Counted from the first letter of the stretch, positions 25,170-34,004 are shown. The stretch is DNA of 64,000 bases from Streptomyces sp. TLI_105 (GCF_900105415.1 NZ_FNSM01000001.1:1550001-1614000); one strand, 5' to 3'. A program made the numbers and translations. The notes: generated by a model from the letters alone, not told the origin.

Positions 25170-27365
25170 TCAGCGGCTTTTGTCCTGTGCGGCCGGGCCA
25201 TCAACCGGAAGAAATGATTCCGTTGTGCCCGTGGACGGGGAAATCTCCAGGGGACCCGGCGCCCCCGCCTGCCCGAGCGGCACCTGCGGACCCGAGGACT
25301 CGCGCAGCCAGCGCCGCAGCACCCGGTGCACCTGCTCCGCCCCGACCAGCTCCTCCCCCGCCCCGACCGGCGGCGACAGGTCCGGCGGCGACAGGAGGAA
25401 GGCGTGCGACTGCTCCCCGCCGAGACCGCCGTGCGAGCCGATCTGCTCCTCGAAGGCGTGCACGTTCCCCGTCGCCGGGTCGTACATGGAGTTGACCATG
25501 ATGTCCGCGACGTGCGGGAAGCCGTCCGTGCGCCGCACCGCCCGCGCCGCGCCCCGCCCGAAGACCGCGAGCGGCCCGTCGTCCGCGAGCTCGGCGACCG
25601 GCACCTCCACCCCGTCGCGGGCGAGCACCACCGAGCCGTGCTCGGCGCTCGCCACCAGCACGAAGCCGATGCCCGGATGGTGCGCGAGGGTGCGCAGGAG
25701 GGCCGGATGGCGCCGGTCGATCTCCTCCCGGGTCATCCGGTGCGGCACGTCGGGGAAGGAGACGAGCCCCAGATTGCCCGAGGCCAGGACCACCGGCTCG
25801 GAGGGCCGGGCGGGCAGCTCCCGGGCCGTCTCTTCGCTCTCGTCCACCGGCCGGTGCAGCGCGCTGCGCAGCGCGTCCCTGGCCGCGTCCCGCGCCTCGG
25901 AACCGCCCCCGGACTCCGTCCGGGGGCGCCCCCGGGAGGTGCGCCGCACGCGGCGCGGCACCGGCAGCCCGCACCCGGCCCGTACGAGGTCCTTGAGCGC
26001 CAGCCCGTACGCCGACTCGAAGGTCTCGCCGGGGCTCTGCCCGTGGTCGGAGAGGAGCACGATCCGGTACGGACGCGGGGCGTGCTCGGCGACGGTGGCG
26101 ATGAGCGCGATCGCCCGGTCGAGGCGCGCCAGGACCTGGTCCGTGTCGCGGCCGTGCGGCCCCGAGTGGTGCGCCACCTCGTCGTACGCGACGAGGTCGG
26201 CGTAGACGGCGGTCCGCCCGGCCAGCATGTCCCCCATCACGGCGGAGACGACGACGTCCCGCTCGACGACCGTCGCGAAGGCGCGGACGAAGGGGTACGT
26301 GCCACCGCGCGAGACCCTCGGCGTCTCCCGGCGCAGCCGCGCCCGCGTCGACTGGTACACCTCCCGGACGCACTCGGCGACGAGCGATCCGGCGGTGCGG
26401 ACGGCGTTGGCCGGGTCGGAGAAGTAGGCGAAGTAGCCGGCCCGGGAGCGGTTGCGGCGGCCGCGCCGGGCGGCCATCGACAGGACGAGGGCGAGCTGGT
26501 CGGCGCCGCCGCTGAAGAGGTTGCCCCGGGAGGCCCCGTCGACGGTGAGCAGACCGCCGTCCCCGGTGCGGCGCACGGCCCTGCGCTGGAGCTCGACGGC
26601 GCTCGCCGGACGGTTCGACACCATGAGCCGGCCGGTGTCCTTCTCGTACCAGCGGAAGGCGGGCACGTCCTCGTTGGAGCCGTGCAGGATGCCGAGCTGG
26701 CTGGCGCCGGTCTGACTGGACCAGTCGGTGCGCCACGGGGTGAGCCGGTGTCCGGCCTCCAGCCATCCCGCGACGGTCGGCATGAGGCCGTCGGCGACGG
26801 CGCCGCGCAGCACGTGGTGGCCGACGCCGTCGAGCTGGAGGAAGACCGTGCCGGGCACGGACCCCGCCGTGTCGCCGGGATCGCGGGGGCGGGTGCGGCC
26901 GGTGAGCCGGTAGAGCCGGCGCCGGTAGGCGTCGTCGTCGCGGACGGCGAGGGCCGTGGAGGTGGCGGAGGCCACGGCGGACATGACGGCGGCCACCGCG
27001 ACGGCGGTCTCGGGGGCGGCGGCACCCCGCCCGTCGGGGATCAGCCACAGCGCGACGAGCAGCAGGGAGCCATTGAGGAAGAAGACGAGCAGCCCGAGGA
27101 CGAGCGCCGGGACGAGCAGCAGCGCCCGCACGATCAACGGCCAGACGAGCGCGCCGAGCAGACCGAACGCGCCGGCGGCCGTGGCGGCGGTGAGGGCGGT
27201 CCTGGTGAAGCTGTCGCCGTCGGCGGACTGGAGCTGGAAGTCGGGCAGCAGCCCGGCGAGGAGGAGCATCGTGAGCGTGGACACCGCCCAGACCACGAGC
27301 ACCCGCGCCAGGGTTCTGCCCGCGGACCGCCAGCGGTCGGCGCCACCCCATCGCCCGTCACCCAC
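25170..27365 (-). CDS. Membrane-anchored phosphodiesterase: phage-holin-family N-terminus plus alkaline phosphatase-like domain
   Basis: 731 residues. Residues about 15-130 contain four hydrophobic helices of the phage holin family IV (DUF4126-like) type; from about residue 165 there is an alkaline phosphatase superfamily domain of the type I phosphodiesterase/nucleotide pyrophosphatase kind. Metal-site segments are visible: VFLQLDGVGHHVLRG (Asp), SSQTGASQLGILHG (the Thr nucleophile region), VYADLVAYDEVAHHSGPHG (Asp and His) and LLSDHGQSPG (Asp-His). The likely product is a cytoplasmic or extracytoplasmic phosphodiesterase tethered to the membrane. A GTG start at 27365 is used. Substrate unknown. 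Confidence 0.85.
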   Translation of the reverse strand: MGDGRWGGADRWRSAGRTLARVLVVWAVSTLTMLLLAGLLPDFQLQSADGDSFTRTALTAATAAGAFGLLGALVWPLIVRALLLVPALVLGLLVFFLNGSLLLVALWLIPDGRGAAAPETAVAVAAVMSAVASATSTALAVRDDDAYRRRLYRLTGRTRPRDPGDTAGSVPGTVFLQLDGVGHHVLRGAVADGLMPTVAGWLEAGHRLTPWRTDWSSQTGASQLGILHGSNEDVPAFRWYEKDTGRLMVSNRPASAVELQRRAVRRTGDGGLLTVDGASRGNLFSGGADQLALVLSMAARRGRRNRSRAGYFAYFSDPANAVRTAGSLVAECVREVYQSTRARLRRETPRVSRGGTYPFVRAFATVVERDVVVSAVMGDMLAGRTAVYADLVAYDEVAHHSGPHGRDTDQVLARLDRAIALIATVAEHAPRPYRIVLLSDHGQSPGETFESAYGLALKDLVRAGCGLPVPRRVRRTSRGRPRTESGGGSEARDAARDALRSALHRPVDESEETARELPARPSEPVVLASGNLGLVSFPDVPHRMTREEIDRRHPALLRTLAHHPGIGFVLVASAEHGSVVLARDGVEVPVAELADDGPLAVFGRGAARAVRRTDGFPHVADIMVNSMYDPATGNVHAFEEQIGSHGGLGGEQSHAFLLSPPDLSPPVGAGEELVGAEQVHRVLRRWLRESSGPQVPLGQAGAPGPLEISPSTGTTESFLPVDGPAAQDKSR

Positions 27366-27508
27366 GCCCGCTTCGCCTTTCGCCCGTTTCCTGCCTCAAG
27401 CCTGGCACAACGGCCGCGATCGGGTGGGAAAGGGTGGGAAAGGCGGAAGTCCTCACCGAGGACGGGATGTCAGGAGACGGTCTCAGGAGCCGGTCCGAGG
27501 AGACGGCC

Positions 27509-27913
27509 TCAGGAACCGTCGTACCCGGCGGTGGGCATCGAGAGCCGCCGGTGCACGCCAGCCTTGGCCGCCTTGTCGTACGGAGGTTCGTCAAGTCCGA
27601 CCGTCTCCACCCGCACACCGCGCCGCTCGCACTCGGCGCGGAAGCCCGGCACGGAGGTCAACGCGCGGGCGAGGACCCGTTCGTTGGGGGCCACGAAGAG
27701 GTCCACCGTCCCGGCCTCCACATCGGCCCAGAGCGCCGCGTGGTCCGGGCGGATTCCGTAGCAGAACAGCTGGCGGGCGAGCACGTACCCCTTGTCGTCG
27801 GCCCAGCGGGCGCACACCGCGTGCTGGCCCCGCGTGTCGACCAGGAAGGGGTCGCTGTCCAGCTCTTCGAGCGGGGTGAGGCTGGCGATCGCCGCCACCC
27901 GAACGTCGTCCAT
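27509..27913 (-). CDS. Hypothetical protein (134 aa)
   Basis: Begins MDDVRVAAIASLTPLEELDSDPFLVDTRG. No membrane segment, signal or recognised motif. Two cysteines (HAVCARWAD and RQLFCYGI) and a hydrophobic centre suggest a small globular cytosolic protein. It is on its own strand, divergent from the MBL-fold gene with 110 bases between starts. It looks like a conserved Streptomyces hypothetical; I cannot assign a role. Confidence 0.7.
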   Translation of the reverse strand: MDDVRVAAIASLTPLEELDSDPFLVDTRGQHAVCARWADDKGYVLARQLFCYGIRPDHAALWADVEAGTVDLFVAPNERVLARALTSVPGFRAECERRGVRVETVGLDEPPYDKAAKAGVHRRLSMPTAGYDGS

Positions 27914-28023
27914 GGACCGACCCTACTGCCGGAAGGTGACGCCCGAACATCCTCCGGAGGGCGCTCCGGACATTTACTCTCGTTACGACAGACGTCTGGC
28001 GAGACGGACAGCGGAAGGGCGGC

Positions 28024-28803
28024 ATGCCGGTGGAGGTCACCTGGTGGGGGCACGCCACCTGCACGGTCGAGGACTCCGGGGTCCGCTTCCTCACCGATCC
28101 GCTGTTCGCGCGGCGGCTCGCGCATCTGCGCCGACGGCGCGGCGCCCTGCCGCCGCCCGAGGCCGCCCGCGCCGAGGCCGTCCTCGTCTCGCACCTGCAC
28201 GCCGACCACCTCCACCTCCCCTCGCTCGCCCAGCTCCCGCCGGGGACGCGGGTCCTCGTGCCGCGCGGCGCGCCCGCCGCCGTGCCCGGGCTGCGCAGGC
28301 TCGACCGGAACGGGCTGCGGCTGACCGAGGTGGAGCCGGGTGACGCGGTGACGGTGGAGGGCCTGACGGTACGGGCCGTCCCCGCGCTCCACGACGGGCG
28401 GCGGCTGCCCGTGGGACCGCACCGCTCCCCCGCGCTCGGGTACGTCGTCGAGGGCGAGGCGCGCACGTACTTCGCCGGGGACACCGGCCTGTTCGACGGC
28501 ATGGCGGACGCGGTGGGCCCGGTGGACGTGGCCCTGCTGCCGGTCGGCGGCTGGGGGCCCTACCTCGGGCACGGCCACCTCGACGCGGGGCGGGCGGCCC
28601 GGGCGCTCGCCGCGCTCTCGCCGGCGGCGGCGGTGCCGGTGCACTACGGCACGTACTGGCCGATCGGGCTCGACGGGGTCCGGCCGCACGAGTTCCACGC
28701 GCCGGGCGACGAGTTCGTCCGGCACGCGGCCCGGCTCGCGCCGAAGGTGGCGGTCCACCTCCTCGGCCACGGCGATCGGGTGCGGCCGGAGGTCGCGCGG
28801 TGA
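28024..28803 (+). CDS. MBL-fold metallo-hydrolase (UlaG/NAPE-PLD-like)
   Basis: 259 residues. The metallo-beta-lactamase motif HLHADHLH (HxHxDH) follows AEAVLVSHLHA, with FAGDTGLFDG providing the bridging Asp and VPVHYGTYWPIG the last His. It is close to the UlaG and NAPE-hydrolysing phospholipase D-like branch, whose members cleave phosphodiester or lactone bonds. The stop overlaps the start of the DedA gene by four bases (GTGA), so a membrane function is likely. Confidence 0.92.
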   Translation: MPVEVTWWGHATCTVEDSGVRFLTDPLFARRLAHLRRRRGALPPPEAARAEAVLVSHLHADHLHLPSLAQLPPGTRVLVPRGAPAAVPGLRRLDRNGLRLTEVEPGDAVTVEGLTVRAVPALHDGRRLPVGPHRSPALGYVVEGEARTYFAGDTGLFDGMADAVGPVDVALLPVGGWGPYLGHGHLDAGRAARALAALSPAAAVPVHYGTYWPIGLDGVRPHEFHAPGDEFVRHAARLAPKVAVHLLGHGDRVRPEVAR

Positions 28804-29528
28804 TCCTCGGTGTCACCGGGATGGTCACGGCGGTGCGCGAGCTGCCGCCGGAGTCGACGCAGCAGGCGGTCGGCTATCCCTCGCTGTTCCTGCTCGTGGC
28901 GCTCGGCGCGCTGGTGCCGATCGTGCCGACGGGCGCGATCGTCAGTTCGGCGGCGGTGGTCGCCTTCCACCAGTCCTCGCCGTTCTCGCTGCTCTTCGTC
29001 TTCCTGGTGGCGGCCTTCGCCGCGTTCCTCGGCGACACCGCGCTCTACTGGCTCGGGCAGCGCGGGGTCCGTTCCCGCAACGGCTCGCGTTGGCTCGCCG
29101 CGCTGCGGTCCCGGGTGACGCCGGAGCGGCTCGCGCACGCGCAGGAGCGGCTCGACACGCACCAGGTGTCGGTGCTCGTGCTGTCCCGGCTCGTGCCGGC
29201 CGGCCGGATCCCGGTCATGCTGGCGTGCCTGCTCGCCCAGATGCCGCTGCGCCGCTTCGCGCGGGGGGACGTGGCGGCGTGCCTGGCGTGGGCGGCGACG
29301 TACCAGCTGATCGGGATCCTGGGCGGCTCGCTCTTCCCCGAGCCCTGGCAGGGCGTGGTCGCGGCGGTGGGTCTGACGGTGCTGATCAGCGCGGTCCCGA
29401 CGCTGTGGCGGCGACTTCGGGGCTCCGGGGCTCCGTCAGGGCACGAGCACCGTGAGGGCTCGCCCGACGCGTCAGGACACGAGCGCCATGAGGGCTCGCC
29501 CGACGCGTCAGGACACGAGCACCCGTGA
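28800..29528 (+). CDS. DedA family membrane protein
   Basis: 242 residues with about five or six hydrophobic segments. DedA features: GALVPIVPTGAIVSSAAVVAF, then DTALYWLGQRGVRSRNG and SRLVPAGRIPVMLACLLAQMP, equivalent to the conserved GRFIPxxR-type motif of the SNARE-associated/VTT domain. Family members flip undecaprenyl phosphate or phospholipids or support membrane potential. It is translationally coupled to the MBL-fold hydrolase. The C-terminal tail (SGHEHREGSPDA repeats) comes from a 36-bp tandem duplication and may be non-functional. Confidence 0.88.
   Translation: MILGVTGMVTAVRELPPESTQQAVGYPSLFLLVALGALVPIVPTGAIVSSAAVVAFHQSSPFSLLFVFLVAAFAAFLGDTALYWLGQRGVRSRNGSRWLAALRSRVTPERLAHAQERLDTHQVSVLVLSRLVPAGRIPVMLACLLAQMPLRRFARGDVAACLAWAATYQLIGILGGSLFPEPWQGVVAAVGLTVLISAVPTLWRRLRGSGAPSGHEHREGSPDASGHERHEGSPDASGHEHP
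29436..29528. repeat. 36-bp tandem repeat starting at a stop codon
   Basis: Copies begin at 29436, 29472 and 29508 (the last is partial). The TCA at 29508 is the reverse complement of the MBL gene stop codon, so each unit starts with a copy of the 3' end of the downstream convergent gene. In the DedA frame the unit encodes SGHEHREGSPDA. Confidence 0.8.
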
Positions 29529-30554
29529 CGCGCCGACCGGCAGGTCCCACAGGTCCTCGCGGGGCAGACCGGCCTTCTCCCAGGCGGCCCTGACCCGGGC
29601 GAGGGGTTCGAGGACCGGCTCGGAGGACAGCACGAACGTGGCCCAGTGCATGGGTGCCATCCTCCGCGCGCCGAGGTCCTGGTGGGCGCGGACCGCCTCC
29701 TCGGGGTCGGTGTGGACGTCGCTGAGCCACCAGCGCGGGGCGTACGCGCCGATCGGGAGCAGCGCCAGGTCGATGCCGGGGTAGCGGCGGCCGATCTCGG
29801 CGAACCAGTGGCCGTATCCGGTGTCCCCGGCGAAGTGGATCCGGCGTCCGGCCCGGTCGGTGAGGACCCAGCCGCCCCACAGGGAACGGCAGGTGTCCAG
29901 GAGCGTGCGCTTGGACCAGTGGTGGGCGGGGACGAAGTCGAAGCGCACCCCGTCGAGTTCGGCCGCCTCCCACCAGTCGAGCTCGGTCACGCGGCTGAAC
30001 CGGCGGCGGGTGAACCAGCGGCCGAGTCCGGCCGGGACGAAGACCGGGGTGTGCCGGGGCAGCCGCCTGAGGGTGGGGGCGTCGAGGTGGTCGAAGTGGT
30101 TGTGGCTGATGACGACAGCGTCGACGGCCGGCAGGTCCTCCCAGCGGACCCCGACGGGGGTGAGGCGGGCCGGCGTGCCGAAGATGCGGCGGGACCAGAC
30201 CGGGTCGGTGAGGACGGTCAGTCCGCCGACGCGCAGGATCCAGCTGGCGTGCCCGGCCCAGGTGACGGCGAGGGTGTCGGGTCCGGCGGGCGGCAGCGGG
30301 CCGGGCTCGAAGGGCAGCAGGGGGATGTCACGGAGCCCCTCGGGGCGGGGGCGTACGGCTCCTTCGCGGGCGAGGCGCGCCAGGGCCCGGACGCCGGGGA
30401 GGGGCGCGGTGAGCCGGTCGGCGAAGGTGCGGGGCCAGTCCTGCCGCAGCCGGCCGACGGGCTGCAGGACGGGGGCGGGGGGCGCGGCCTGGCCGGGGTG
30501 GTGCGGGGCCGGTGTCTGTCCGGCCCGGGCGGGAGGTGCCGTCCGTTCGGTCAT
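29508..30554 (-). CDS. MBL-fold metallo-hydrolase (NAPE-PLD-like)
   Basis: 348 residues from ATG 30554 with GGAG 7 bases before it. The zinc-binding motif is HNHFDHLD (ISHNHFDHLDAPTL), with FAGDTGYGHWF and AYAPRWWLSDVHTDPEE later, and GHASW at the beginning of the domain; these are typical of N-acylphosphatidylethanolamine-hydrolysing phospholipase D-like and related proteins. The first 70 residues are a proline-rich extension. It is convergent with the DedA gene, overlapping by 21 bases, and in the same direction as the lysine-free aminotransferase-fold gene 94 bases upstream. Confidence 0.9.
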   Translation of the reverse strand: MTERTAPPARAGQTPAPHHPGQAAPPAPVLQPVGRLRQDWPRTFADRLTAPLPGVRALARLAREGAVRPRPEGLRDIPLLPFEPGPLPPAGPDTLAVTWAGHASWILRVGGLTVLTDPVWSRRIFGTPARLTPVGVRWEDLPAVDAVVISHNHFDHLDAPTLRRLPRHTPVFVPAGLGRWFTRRRFSRVTELDWWEAAELDGVRFDFVPAHHWSKRTLLDTCRSLWGGWVLTDRAGRRIHFAGDTGYGHWFAEIGRRYPGIDLALLPIGAYAPRWWLSDVHTDPEEAVRAHQDLGARRMAPMHWATFVLSSEPVLEPLARVRAAWEKAGLPREDLWDLPVGASRVLVS

Positions 30555-30648
30555 CTGCGGGCTCCGTTCCGCTCGTGCTCGGCACATCGTGGAGGGGCGG
30601 TGGTCCCGGGACGCCGGCGCACGGCCGCGGTCGGCGGCACGGACCCGG

Positions 30649-31881
30649 TCACCGGAGTTCCTCCAGGGCTCCTCCGAAGTCCTCCAACGCACGGGCCACG
30701 TGGGGCAGTTCCACCGGATCGGACACCCCGAGGGCCTCGGCGCGCTCCTCCTCGGTGGCGCCCAGGAACATGCCGGTGCCGAACCTGACGCGCAGGGCGC
30801 CGAGTTCGTCGCCGAAGCGGTGGCCGCCGGTCGCCGGGGCGCCGAGCCGCGCGGTGAGGTGGCTCTCCAGCTCCAGGGAGTCGGTGACGCCCCGGGCGGC
30901 GAGCCCGGCGCGCAGCGGTCCGAGGTCGGCGTAGAGGTGGCGGCCGGCCTGCGGCGGCCGGGCCAGGGCTCCGGCGGCGAGGACGGTGCGGTGCGCGGCC
31001 CCGGCGAGCCGCCCGTGGACCGCGGCGGCGCGCCGGGCCCGTACGGTGACGTCCTCGGGTTCGTCGAGGGCGTGGGCCATGGCGGGGGCCACGGGCCCGG
31101 GGACGAGGGCTCCGAGGGCGGTGAGCACGTCGAGGACGCGGGCCCTGCGGTCGGTCCAGCGGTCGGCGCGGGACGGGTCGGTGGGCGGGAAGCGGGCGAC
31201 GGCGCAGGGCCAGGCGGCGGGGGTGAGGGCGCCGCCGAGGTCGACGAGGACGGTGACGTCGTCGGGGCACATCTCGGCGGGGCTGAGCAGCACGGCGCCG
31301 CCCGGCTGGTGGAGGGTGTCGCGCCAGGTCTCGTCGCTGATGACGTGCAGGCCCTCGGCGACGGCCGCCTCGCAGGCCTCGCGGACGAGTTCCGGGGCGG
31401 GGACGGTGGCGGTGGGGTCGTCGGCGACGGAGAGCAGCACGAGCCGGGGGTCGCCGCCCTCGGCGCGGATCCGGCGGACGGTCTCCAGGAGGGCGTACGG
31501 ATCGGGGACGCCGCCCGCCTCGGCGGCCGTGGGCACGTGGTAGGCCGGGCGGCCGAGGAGCCGGGCCTGCGGGGTCCACCAGGCGGGGCAGGGGCGGGGC
31601 AGCAGGAGGTCGCCGCCGTGGGCGGCGATCAGGGCCAGGAGGAGCGCGGGGGCGCCGGGCGCGGCCACCACGTCCTCGGGGTGGGTGCGCAGGCCGCGCC
31701 GCCACCAGTAGCCGGCGGCGGCCTCGCGCAGGACGGGCCCGCCGCCGGGCGGTTCGGGGGTGGTCCGTCCGGCGGCGGCGGCGAGCAGCCCGGCGAGTCC
31801 GGGCAGGACGGGGAGGCCGGTGTCGGGCGCGGGAGGGCCGTAGCGCACCGGGCCGCGGCCTTCCGGAGCCGTCTGCCGCAT
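30649..31881 (-). CDS. Aminotransferase-fold protein without any lysine (predicted non-PLP)
   Basis: 410 residues from ATG 31881 with AGGAGG 8 bases upstream. It has the order of a fold type I aminotransferase: VVAAPGAPALLLAL (phosphate-binding loop region), ISDETWRDTL where D183 matches the pyridine-nitrogen Asp and W186 replaces the usual Tyr, and GALRVRFGTGMFLG where R364 matches the carboxylate-binding Arg. The PLP lysine should follow a SxS motif near residue 215; the sequence there is DLGGALTPAAW. In fact the whole protein contains no lysine at all, so it cannot form the internal aldimine. It may be a binding or regulatory protein. It precedes an MBL-fold hydrolase gene. Confidence 0.85.
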   Translation of the reverse strand: MRQTAPEGRGPVRYGPPAPDTGLPVLPGLAGLLAAAAGRTTPEPPGGGPVLREAAAGYWWRRGLRTHPEDVVAAPGAPALLLALIAAHGGDLLLPRPCPAWWTPQARLLGRPAYHVPTAAEAGGVPDPYALLETVRRIRAEGGDPRLVLLSVADDPTATVPAPELVREACEAAVAEGLHVISDETWRDTLHQPGGAVLLSPAEMCPDDVTVLVDLGGALTPAAWPCAVARFPPTDPSRADRWTDRRARVLDVLTALGALVPGPVAPAMAHALDEPEDVTVRARRAAAVHGRLAGAAHRTVLAAGALARPPQAGRHLYADLGPLRAGLAARGVTDSLELESHLTARLGAPATGGHRFGDELGALRVRFGTGMFLGATEEERAEALGVSDPVELPHVARALEDFGGALEELR

Positions 31882-32077
31882 GTCCCGCACCTCCTGAGCG
31901 CGCGGGGCGCCGGGCGGACACCCCCGTGTGCCCTTTATACGAAGGTTCGGGCGTTCTCGCCCCTTCAGACGACGGTGACCGGGTGACGCGCGACCGCGCC
32001 GAAGAGGCACCCCTGGGTGTCGTGCACGGCCCGGTCCGGCGGACCCAGCCGTTCCGCCGGGGCGGTGCCCACCCCGT

Positions 32078-32140
32078 TGTGGGCAGTCGTTCCGCTGGGG
32101 CGAGGGGGTCTCCCCTGCTCGAGCGGGACGATTGCCCACA
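32078..32140. repeat. 18-bp hairpin repeat in a 415-base gap
   Basis: TGTGGGCAGTCGTTCCGC (32078-32095) and its near-complement (32123-32140) differ at two places, both giving G-U pairs, so an RNA copy would pair fully. The 27-base loop contains CTCCCCTGCTCGAGCG, also found in the MITE-like element near 2165. The rest of the gap (31882-32296) contains no gene. This may act as a terminator or be a family of dispersed repeats. Confidence 0.6.
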
Positions 32141-32296
32141 CGGGCGGGTGGGAACCACCCCGGCAGGCGCGCGCCCACACGGGCGGGGGCGGGGACGCCG
32201 TTCATTCCCGGCGCGCTCGATCAGGGCCGTACGGATGACGGAGGGCCCGCCCCAGGGGCGCGGGGCGGTACGGCCGGCGGTGGGCCAGAATGCGGC

Positions 32297-32815
32297 ATGC
32301 CGATACGTGAAGCGCTTCCCGAGGACGCCGCGGCCCTCGCCGCCGTGCACGTCCTGTCCTGGCGGGCCGCCTACCGCGACCTGCTCCCCCGCCCGTACCT
32401 CGACGCCCTGGACGTCGAGGAGCGCACCGGCGTCTGGCGCGCCCGCCTCGCGGCGCCGGACCGGCCCTCGGTGCTGGTGGCGACGGGGGACGGCGGGCGG
32501 CTGGTCGCCTTCTCGTGCTTCCGGCCCTGGCCGGACGGGGAGTTCGCCGCCGGGAGCACGGCCGAGCTGGCGGCGCTGTACGCCCTGCCGGAGGTCTGGG
32601 GCACGGGCGTCGGGCGCGCGCTCCTGTCGGCGTCCACCGAGGCGCTCGTCGCGGCCGGGTTCCGGGCGGCGGCGCTGTGGGTCTTCGCGGGCAACGCACG
32701 GGGGCGGCGGTTCTACGAGGCGGCGGGCTGGCGGCCGGACGGGACGGCGGTACGGGAGGAGACGGGCGGCCGGGTCCTGGAGGAACTCCGGTACCGGAGG
32801 GCCCTGTTGGCATGA
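32297..32815 (+). CDS. GNAT family N-acetyltransferase
   Basis: 172 residues from ATG 32297. The acetyl-CoA-binding motif A is EVWGTGVGRALLSASTEALVAAGF, preceded by AALYALPE, and followed by WVFAGNARGRRFYEAAGW, the B motif with the catalytic-region Tyr. The upstream frame is open but low in coding character. Substrate not predictable. TTGTCCACA, a DnaA-box-like 9-mer, lies five bases after its stop. Confidence 0.9.
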   Translation: MPIREALPEDAAALAAVHVLSWRAAYRDLLPRPYLDALDVEERTGVWRARLAAPDRPSVLVATGDGGRLVAFSCFRPWPDGEFAAGSTAELAALYALPEVWGTGVGRALLSASTEALVAAGFRAAALWVFAGNARGRRFYEAAGWRPDGTAVREETGGRVLEELRYRRALLA

Positions 32816-32905
32816 CCCCTTGTCCACATCGCAAGACACGGGTCTCATCATTCGGCCGTCGTGCGTACGGTGGAGACACGCACCCACACCGAGGGAGTCG
32901 CTTCG

Positions 32906-33742
32906 ATGACGCACGCCTCCGCACAGCCCCCGGCCTCCGAGACCGCCGTCTACACGCACGGCCACCACGAGTCGGTCCTGCGCTCGCACAACTGGCGGAC
33001 CGCCGCCAACTCCGCCGCCTACCTGCTGCCCGAACTGCGCCCGGGCCTGGACGTCCTGGACGTGGGCTGCGGGCCCGGCACCATCACGGCCGACCTGGCC
33101 GCCCTGGTCGCGCCGGGCCGGGTGACCGGGGTCGACGCGGCCGAGGACGTACTGGCGAAGGCCCGCGTGGGCGCCGCCGAACGCGGCCTGAAGAACGTGG
33201 AGTTCGCGGTGGCCGACGTCCACGCTCTGGACTTCCCCGACGACTCCTTCGACGTCGTCCACGCCCATCAGGTGCTGCAGCACGTCGGCGACCCGGTCCA
33301 GGCGCTGCGCGAGATGCGCCGGGTGTGCCGGCCCGGCGGTGTCGTCGCGGCCCGCGACAGCGACTACGGGGCCTTCGCCTGGTTCCCCGAGCGGCCCGCC
33401 CTGGACGGGTGGCTGGACCTGTACCACCGGGTCGCGCGCGCCAACGGCGGGGAACCGGACGCGGGACGGCGACTGTTCTCCTGGGCCCGGCAGGCCGGCT
33501 TCACCGAGATCACGACGACGGCCGCCACCTGGTGTTTCGCCATTCCCGAGGAGCGGGACTGGTGGAGCGGCCTGTGGGCGGACCGTACGACCGCCTCCGG
33601 CTACGCCGACCTGGCCGTGGAGGGCGGGCACGCGACCGCCGCCGAGCTGGAGTCGATCGCGGAGGCCTGGCGGGAGTGGGGCGGGCAGGAGGACGCCTGG
33701 TTCATGGTCCCGCACGGCGAGATCCTGTGCCGGGTGTCCTGA
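32906..33742 (+). CDS. SAM-dependent methyltransferase
   Basis: 278 residues from ATG 32906, with GAGGGAG upstream. The start MTHASAQPPASE and VYTHGHHESVLRSHNWRTAANSAAYL are typical of this actinobacterial family. Motif I is VLDVGCGPGTITADL, motif II GVDAAEDVLAKA and FDVVHAHQVLQHV follows. It probably methylates a small molecule. The gene is 90 bases after the GNAT gene in the same direction. Confidence 0.9.
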   Translation: MTHASAQPPASETAVYTHGHHESVLRSHNWRTAANSAAYLLPELRPGLDVLDVGCGPGTITADLAALVAPGRVTGVDAAEDVLAKARVGAAERGLKNVEFAVADVHALDFPDDSFDVVHAHQVLQHVGDPVQALREMRRVCRPGGVVAARDSDYGAFAWFPERPALDGWLDLYHRVARANGGEPDAGRRLFSWARQAGFTEITTTAATWCFAIPEERDWWSGLWADRTTASGYADLAVEGGHATAAELESIAEAWREWGGQEDAWFMVPHGEILCRVS

Positions 33743-33767
33743 CGCCCCACGGCGGAACCGGACCGCC

Positions 33768-34004
33768 TCAGTCCCGGAAGAAGTCGTGGAATCCGAGGCA
33801 GTCCGGGTCCTGGAAGGGGCAGTTCGGATGCGGGGTGCGGTCCGGTTCCGGCCGGGCAGGCTCGGGATCCGCGGAGCCGGCCGCCGACGGCGGCAGCTCG
33901 AACCCGCCGCACAGGCAGGTGCCGCAGGCGCCGGAGAACCGGGGCTCGGCATGGCGGAAGCGCGGGTGGCCGCACCGGCACTCGGCCGTCGCCCAAGACG
34001 CCAT
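33768..34004 (-). CDS. Small cysteine-rich protein (78 aa), putative zinc binder
   Basis: Begins MASWATAECRCGHPRFRHAEPRF. Cysteines are paired (CRC; CGTCLCGG; later CPFQDPDC), with His near the first pair, giving a plausible zinc site. The C-terminal half is proline-rich, ending GFHDFFRD. It converges on the methyltransferase gene. The start at 34004 is chosen because the Cys-rich part begins immediately after it; ATG or GTG codons further upstream add only low-complexity sequence. Confidence 0.6.
   Translation of the reverse strand: MASWATAECRCGHPRFRHAEPRFSGACGTCLCGGFELPPSAAGSADPEPARPEPDRTPHPNCPFQDPDCLGFHDFFRD

Noticed and set aside
32820..32828. Exact TTGTCCACA DnaA box after a GNAT gene, and a second DnaA-like 9-mer at 49112-49120
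   Set aside because: Single isolated boxes with no clustering, no dnaA or dnaN nearby; expected by chance at this window size, so no origin is claimed.
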